The position numbers and the translations under genes were made by a program. Below the pieces are notes generated by a model that saw nothing but the letters and a program-made list of their open reading frames with translations, had not been told where the DNA came from and did no database searches. From positions 1-11,215 of the forward strand of contig JAFGSL010000345.1 of the NCBI GenBank assembly GCA_016934645.1: 11,215 nt of DNA, written 5' to 3'. The DNA comes from Anaerolineae bacterium (lineage in GTDB: Bacteria > Chloroflexota > Anaerolineae > B4-G1 > SLSP01). Shown here piece after piece: positions 7,468 to 11,215 of the stretch; position 1 is the stretch's first letter; every line of letters starts with the position of its first letter.

Positions 7468-8742
7468 ATGAACAAATTTAAGAGATTCGAGACTGTCGCC
7501 TGGGTCATCCTGCTCACCGCTTTTTGTTTCTGCTTGATCATTGCAATCGGCACGCCATGGAGTGTGCGTTGGTTGATTATGAACACGACACGGCCCCTAA
7601 AAGTCGTCATCCAGCCGCGCGCTGGCATCATCGCACAGCAGGAACCCGGCAGCACAACCTCCACTCTACTCAGCACCGACACCGAAATCACCGGCAAACA
7701 AACGTTTCGGCTTTCCGAAAATGCCGAGGCATGGTTGCTCTTTTACCACCCGGAGAGCTATAATCCTGAAACCCCTACGCCCCCAATTGTCACCGTACAA
7801 CTTTACGGCGAAACTGACCTCACCATAGAGAACACACAGACGCCACGTTTCTCGGCGAGTCGCCTGCCTAACCAGGTCACACTCACAATCCAGCGCGGGG
7901 CCAACACGCAGATCGCCGTAGAAGACAACGAACGCGCAACGGTGCTGCGTGTCCAAACGCCGCACGGCATCGCGGAAATGGATAAGGGGATCTACACGGT
8001 CGTTGTCGAAGAGGATCAAACCGAATTCGCCGTCAGCAGCGGCCAAGCGCACATTCCCGATCCGACTACTGGGGAAAAGTTCATCCTGGGTGAATTGCAA
8101 CGGGCCGAAATGACGACCGAGGGAGTAACAGAGATTTACACTGGCGAGCGCGACATCCTCCGCAATCGCAATGGTGATTTCGAACTCCCGCTGGAAGGGA
8201 CGTGGGAAATTTTCAGTCGCACAGCTTTCGCCGATCAGAGCAGCGGGACGGTACGGCAAACAGCCCTGGCCGACAATCGCCACATCGTCCTTTTCAGCCG
8301 CATGGGCCAGGGATTCTCCGAGACCGGCATCACCCAAGAAATCAACCAGGACATTCGCGGCGTCAAATCGCTGCGCGTGCGGGCGCGCCTGCGGGTGGAA
8401 ACGCAAACCCTCACCGTGTGCGGCTCTCTGGGAACCGAATGTCCGATGATGATCCGCATCAAATACACCGACCAAACCGGCGCGGAGCGCGAATGGTTAC
8501 AAGGATTCTACGCCATCGAAGGTGACGGCAACCAGCCCTTCTGCCAAAGCTGCGAATGGCAGGCAATGCACATCAAGGTCGCCCAACCCGGCGTCTGGCA
8601 CAACTACGAATCCCCCGACCTGCTCCCGCTGCTGCACGCACAAGGCATCGACCCGGTGTCAATCCGCCAGGTGGACATCTATGCCTCCGGGCACGCCTAC
8701 GGCGCAGCGATCGACGAAATCGCCATCCTGGTGGCCGAATAA
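7468..8742 (+). CDS. Membrane-anchored FecR-like protein with possible C-terminal jelly-roll domain
   Basis: I cannot name this 424-residue protein. It has a short basic N-terminus (MNKFKRF) and one hydrophobic segment at about 10-28, which is a likely signal anchor, so the rest is probably outside the cytoplasmic membrane. Residues about 45-230 are rich in beta strands and resemble a FecR-type sensor/scaffold domain: an initial RLSENAEAWLLF segment, a strand repeat around LTIQRGANTQIAV, then VLRVQTPHGIAEMDKGIYTV and a closing segment with SGQAHI. Residues about 236-424 begin with NGDFELPLEGTWEIF, and the strand pattern SLRVRARLRV suggests a galactose-binding or carbohydrate-binding jelly roll. 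Four cysteines (Cys318, 325, 359, 362) cluster in this part and could form disulfides. No sigma factor lies beside it, so classical FecR signalling is not indicated. The start lacks a clear Shine-Dalgarno. The domain calls are inferences from pattern only. Confidence 0.8.
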   Translation: MNKFKRFETVAWVILLTAFCFCLIIAIGTPWSVRWLIMNTTRPLKVVIQPRAGIIAQQEPGSTTSTLLSTDTEITGKQTFRLSENAEAWLLFYHPESYNPETPTPPIVTVQLYGETDLTIENTQTPRFSASRLPNQVTLTIQRGANTQIAVEDNERATVLRVQTPHGIAEMDKGIYTVVVEEDQTEFAVSSGQAHIPDPTTGEKFILGELQRAEMTTEGVTEIYTGERDILRNRNGDFELPLEGTWEIFSRTAFADQSSGTVRQTALADNRHIVLFSRMGQGFSETGITQEINQDIRGVKSLRVRARLRVETQTLTVCGSLGTECPMMIRIKYTDQTGAEREWLQGFYAIEGDGNQPFCQSCEWQAMHIKVAQPGVWHNYESPDLLPLLHAQGIDPVSIRQVDIYASGHAYGAAIDEIAILVAE

Positions 8743-8754
8743 CTTTCATCACAA

Positions 8755-9852
8755 ATGAACAACCATCATAAGCAACAGAACGCACAACCTGTGGAAGAGA
8801 CAGCCAAGCGCACAATCCTCTATCCCGTCGGCAAACTGCCGCAAGCCGATCTGGTCGCCCTGTTAAGTCGTACCTTCGACGAACCCGATCCCCGCGTAAT
8901 TTTCGGTCCCGGACTAGGGCGCGACGCGGCAGTCATCGATTTCGGGGAGCGCTACCTCGTCGCCAAAACCGACCCGATCACCTTTGCTACCGATGAGATC
9001 GGTTGGTATGTGGTCAACGTCAACGCCAACGACATAGCTTGCCTGGGGGCGCAGCCGCGTTGGATGATCGCTACACTCCTGTTGCCAGAAACCACAACCG
9101 ATAACGCCCTTGTAACGCGCATCTTCGAACAACTCCACAGCGCCAGTCACGCCATCGGCGTGATCGTCGTGGGTGGCCATACCGAAATCACCTACGGCCT
9201 GGAACGGCCGATCGTCGTTGGCGCGATGTTCGGTGAAGTTGCGCCGGAGCAATTAGTGCGCTCCGACGGCGCGCGTCCTGGCGACGCACTCATCCTCACC
9301 AAAGGCATCTGTGTGGAGGGGACTGCCATCCTGGCGCGTGAAGCCGCAGCGCAATTACACGGGAAGGTCGATGCGGCACTGTTGGAACGCGCCGCACACT
9401 TCTTACACCAACCGGGCATCAGCGTTGTGCGGGACGCCGCAATCGTCACCGCAGCCGGCGCCGCCTCTAGCGCCGCCTATGGCGTCGTTCACGCAATGCA
9501 CGACCCCACCGAAGGCGGCATCGCCACCGGTATCCATGAGATAACCCAAGCGGCAGGCGTGGGCGCGATCATAGACAGCGAAATGCTGCCGATTTATCCG
9601 GAGACGCGCGCGCTCTGCGAGGCATTGCACCTGGATCCGCTTGGCCTCATCGCATCCGGCGCGCTCTTGGCTGCCGTCACTGCTGACAGCGCGCCAGACG
9701 TCATCCGGGCGCTCGAACGCGAGAGCATTCCAGCAACTGTGATCGGCACACTACGCGAAGCGCCGGGCGTCGTGCTACGCAGTGCACACGCAGAACGCCC
9801 TTTGCCCACATTTGCACGCGATGAAATCGCGCGATTCTTCGACGAACAATGA
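8755..9852 (+). CDS. AIR synthase-related protein (HypE/PurM-like fold)
   Basis: This 365-residue protein has the two-lobed PurM/SelD/HypE fold that binds ATP and Mg. The N-terminal lobe (about 28-160) has GLGRDAAVIDFG with Asp57, KTDPIT with Asp73, and VNVNANDIACLGAQPRW at 87-103, where Asn91 and Asp93 fit the ATP/Mg site. The GGHTEIT segment at 140-146 follows. The C-terminal lobe (about 172-340) has GDALILTKGICVEGTAILARE and HDPTEGGIATGIHEI at 249-263. It ends ARFFDEQ, without the C-terminal cysteine motif that HypE uses to carry carbamoyl and cyano groups, and it lacks the glycine-rich Cys/Sec loop of SelD. It is therefore neither HypE nor SelD as known, and its substrate is undetermined. 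It follows the FecR-like gene by 12 nt and overlaps the next gene by 4 nt (ATGA), so coupled translation is likely. No clear Shine-Dalgarno precedes the ATG. Confidence 0.88.
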   Translation: MNNHHKQQNAQPVEETAKRTILYPVGKLPQADLVALLSRTFDEPDPRVIFGPGLGRDAAVIDFGERYLVAKTDPITFATDEIGWYVVNVNANDIACLGAQPRWMIATLLLPETTTDNALVTRIFEQLHSASHAIGVIVVGGHTEITYGLERPIVVGAMFGEVAPEQLVRSDGARPGDALILTKGICVEGTAILAREAAAQLHGKVDAALLERAAHFLHQPGISVVRDAAIVTAAGAASSAAYGVVHAMHDPTEGGIATGIHEITQAAGVGAIIDSEMLPIYPETRALCEALHLDPLGLIASGALLAAVTADSAPDVIRALERESIPATVIGTLREAPGVVLRSAHAERPLPTFARDEIARFFDEQ

Positions 9853-11030
9853 AACCCGCCGAACACCCCACTATTCCACCCGACCGCGCGGACGGGCGCA
9901 GTTCCTTCGTCCACCTTGCGCTGATTATCACGGGCACAGTAGGCCGGATCGAACCGCTGAAACTGCTCCCGGCATGGGCGGCGCTGGCGGCGATTGCCGG
10001 TTGGCCGTGGCAACAGAGGCTACGCTTGACGGCAATCGGTATCGGTGCGATTTTTATCGCCATCGATTGGGCGACGCTCGGTCTATTGCCGGTCAAACGC
10101 CGCTCGTGGGGACCGGTCACCCCGTCGCTGCTCGGATTGACCCTGGTGCGCACGTTCCTTTCCTGGCTCGGCGCGCTGCTCATCCCGAATGGCACCGGCC
10201 TCGCGCTCATCGCCATCCTCGACACCCTCCTGAGCGCCATCGCAATCTACGCCACCTGGATCGAACCTTTCCGCCTGGACGTCACGCAGCAGACGTACCA
10301 TCCGCCGCAGTGGAATGAGAGCACCCCACCCTTGCGCGTGCTCCACATCTCCGACTTGCACTTCGAGGGGCCATCCCCACGCGAAGACGCGCTTATGGCG
10401 CAGGTCACCACGCTTGCCCCCGATCTCATCCTGCTGACCGGCGATTACCTCAACCTCTCCTCCGTCTACGATCCAGACGCTCAGGCTGGCGTGCGAGCGC
10501 TGTTGGCGCAGTTGCACGCGCCACTCGGCGTCTATGCCGTCACCGGCAGTCCGGTCGTCGATGTTGTGGGTATCGTCCCCGAGATTTTCGCCGGGTTGGA
10601 CATTCGCTGGCTCAATGACGAAGCACACACCATCCAGCACGGCGAGCAGACTCTGCATCTGCTCGGTGTCCGCACCACCTACGACGAAACACGCGACGCC
10701 AGCGTGCTGCAACGCTTATCGCAAGCCACACCGCACGATGCCCTGACGCTCCTGCTCTACCACACGCCCGATCTGATGCCCGAAACTACTCGGTTGGGTA
10801 TTCAGCTCTACCTATGCGGGCATACGCATGGTGGGCAGCTTCGCCTGCCCTTCTACGGCGCGCTGGCGACCAGCTCCCGTTGGGGAAAGAAGTACGAGAT
10901 GGGGCTGTACCGTGAGGGAGACTCTACACTCTACGTCAGCCGGGGATTGGGGATGGAGGGCCTGGGGGCACCGCGCGCGCGTTTTCTCGCCGCGCCAGAA
11001 ATCATTCTGTGGACCCTTACGGGACAATAA
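9849..11030 (+). CDS. Membrane-anchored metallophosphoesterase with altered GNHD motif
   Basis: This 393-residue protein has several hydrophobic N-terminal segments (about 22-31, 40-52, 60-78, 93-115 and 117-138) followed by a calcineurin-like phosphoesterase domain from about 160. Metal-site motifs are SDLHFEG with Asp169 and His171, LLTGDYLN with Asp199, YHTPD with His305, and CGHTHGGQ with His325 and His327. The expected GNHD motif, which supplies a bridging-metal Asn and the catalytic His, reads Gly233-Ser234-Pro235-Val-Val-Asp238 instead. The context around it (LGVYAVTG before, a helix and LNDE after) matches the family, so this looks like true substitution rather than a frameshift. The YkuE-like layout suggests a membrane-associated lipid or nucleotide pyrophosphate hydrolase, but activity is uncertain. 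It overlaps the preceding gene by ATGA and is the last gene of the cluster. Confidence 0.88.
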   Translation: MKPAEHPTIPPDRADGRSSFVHLALIITGTVGRIEPLKLLPAWAALAAIAGWPWQQRLRLTAIGIGAIFIAIDWATLGLLPVKRRSWGPVTPSLLGLTLVRTFLSWLGALLIPNGTGLALIAILDTLLSAIAIYATWIEPFRLDVTQQTYHPPQWNESTPPLRVLHISDLHFEGPSPREDALMAQVTTLAPDLILLTGDYLNLSSVYDPDAQAGVRALLAQLHAPLGVYAVTGSPVVDVVGIVPEIFAGLDIRWLNDEAHTIQHGEQTLHLLGVRTTYDETRDASVLQRLSQATPHDALTLLLYHTPDLMPETTRLGIQLYLCGHTHGGQLRLPFYGALATSSRWGKKYEMGLYREGDSTLYVSRGLGMEGLGAPRARFLAAPEIILWTLTGQ

Positions 11031-11150
11031 GCCAGCTCCAGACTACAAAAGTCTCAGCCCATCCTTACATTTCACAAAGTCTGGTCCAACACCGACCTGG
11101 TCAACCGGACATCTTGTGAGATTTTTGCAGTCTCAGTAGATCGAAAATCT
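11031..11150. other. Non-coding spacer after the + strand cluster
   Basis: No gene was recognised. Two weak dyads are present: CCAGACT at 11038-11044 with AGTCTGG at 11078-11084 (33-nt loop), and TGAGA at 11117-11121 with TCTCA at 11131-11135. Neither is followed by a T-run, so no intrinsic terminator could be called. Confidence 0.6.
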
Positions 11151-11204
11151 GTTCGTAGTAACCGCTTTAGCGGTCTTTGGACGACTAAAGTCGTTACTAC
11201 GAAC
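11151..11204. repeat. 54-nt nested inverted repeat (cloverleaf-like; REP/MITE-type candidate)
   Basis: The outer arms GTTCGTAGTA (11151-11160) and TACTACGAAC (11195-11204) are exact reverse complements. Between them lie two perfect 5-bp hairpins, ACCGC-TTTA-GCGGT (11161-11174) and ACGAC-TAAA-GTCGT (11181-11194), joined by CTTTGG. Every base outside the two loops and the linker is paired. I recall elements with the same layout, a GTTCGTAGTA-type arm around two small hairpins, as dispersed repeats in Chloroflexota and some other phyla. AAAATC occurs on both sides (11144-11149 and 11208-11213), possibly a target-site duplication, though the gaps to the arms differ. No second copy is visible in this window. 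Confidence 0.8.
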
Positions 11205-11215
11205 GTAAAAATCAC

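Noticed and set aside
7666..8475. Open frame on - (269 codons) opposite the FecR-like gene
   Set aside because: It is a shadow of the + strand gene. The + frame has a signal anchor and fits the operon spacing, while the - frame shows no motif.
7162..9852. Hydrogenase-maturation (HypF/HypE) remnant, from the acylphosphatase and HypE-like genes
   Set aside because: The acylphosphatase has no zinc-finger or YrdC-like parts, the HypE-like protein lacks the C-terminal cysteine, and no other hyp or hydrogenase gene is present.
11038..11084. Intrinsic terminator after the metallophosphoesterase gene
   Set aside because: The 7-bp stem has a 33-nt loop and no following T-run.

Overview
The window is a compact stretch of bacterial chromosome, moderately GC-rich by eye, with ten protein-coding genes and very little non-coding DNA. 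No rRNA or tRNA gene, CRISPR array or transposase gene was recognised. The gene mix suggests Chloroflexota (Anaerolineae-like): a single-domain receiver of a type I associate with anaerobic Chloroflexota, a WbaP-type sugar transferase beside a GT4 glycosyltransferase, a YgeY-like M20 hydrolase with PsuG, and a FecR-like membrane-anchored protein. This placement is recalled from family knowledge and was not tested by search.

Layout: (1) 1-94 is a short leader, then a receiver-only response regulator on + (95-472). (2) Five genes on - run from about 7067 down to 485 in the order GT4 glycosyltransferase, polyprenyl-phosphate sugar-1-phosphate transferase, M20 hydrolase, pseudouridine-5'-phosphate glycosidase, GlmS-like aminotransferase. 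Junctions are overlapping, abutting or at most 41 nt. (3) 7068-7161 is a divergent promoter region. (4) Four genes on + run from 7162 to 11030: acylphosphatase, FecR-like anchored protein with a possible jelly-roll domain, AIR-synthase-related (HypE-like) protein, and a membrane-anchored metallophosphoesterase. (5) 11031-11215 is non-coding and ends in a 54-nt nested inverted repeat that looks like a dispersed repeat or MITE-type element.

How the genes may work together: the - strand cluster joins amino-sugar precursor supply (GlmS) to surface glycan assembly (sugar transferase plus GT4). A nucleoside-salvage enzyme (PsuG) and an amidohydrolase-type peptidase sit between them. The + strand cluster has no obvious shared pathway. 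Its most unusual member is a metallophosphoesterase whose GNHD metal/catalytic motif is replaced by Gly-Ser-Pro. I found no clear defence system or other plainly new multi-gene system. The points most worth checking are the end repeat, the altered metallophosphoesterase, the altered glutaminase site of the GlmS-like protein, the palindrome-bearing insertion in the glycosyltransferase, and the possibly leaderless start of the - strand cluster.
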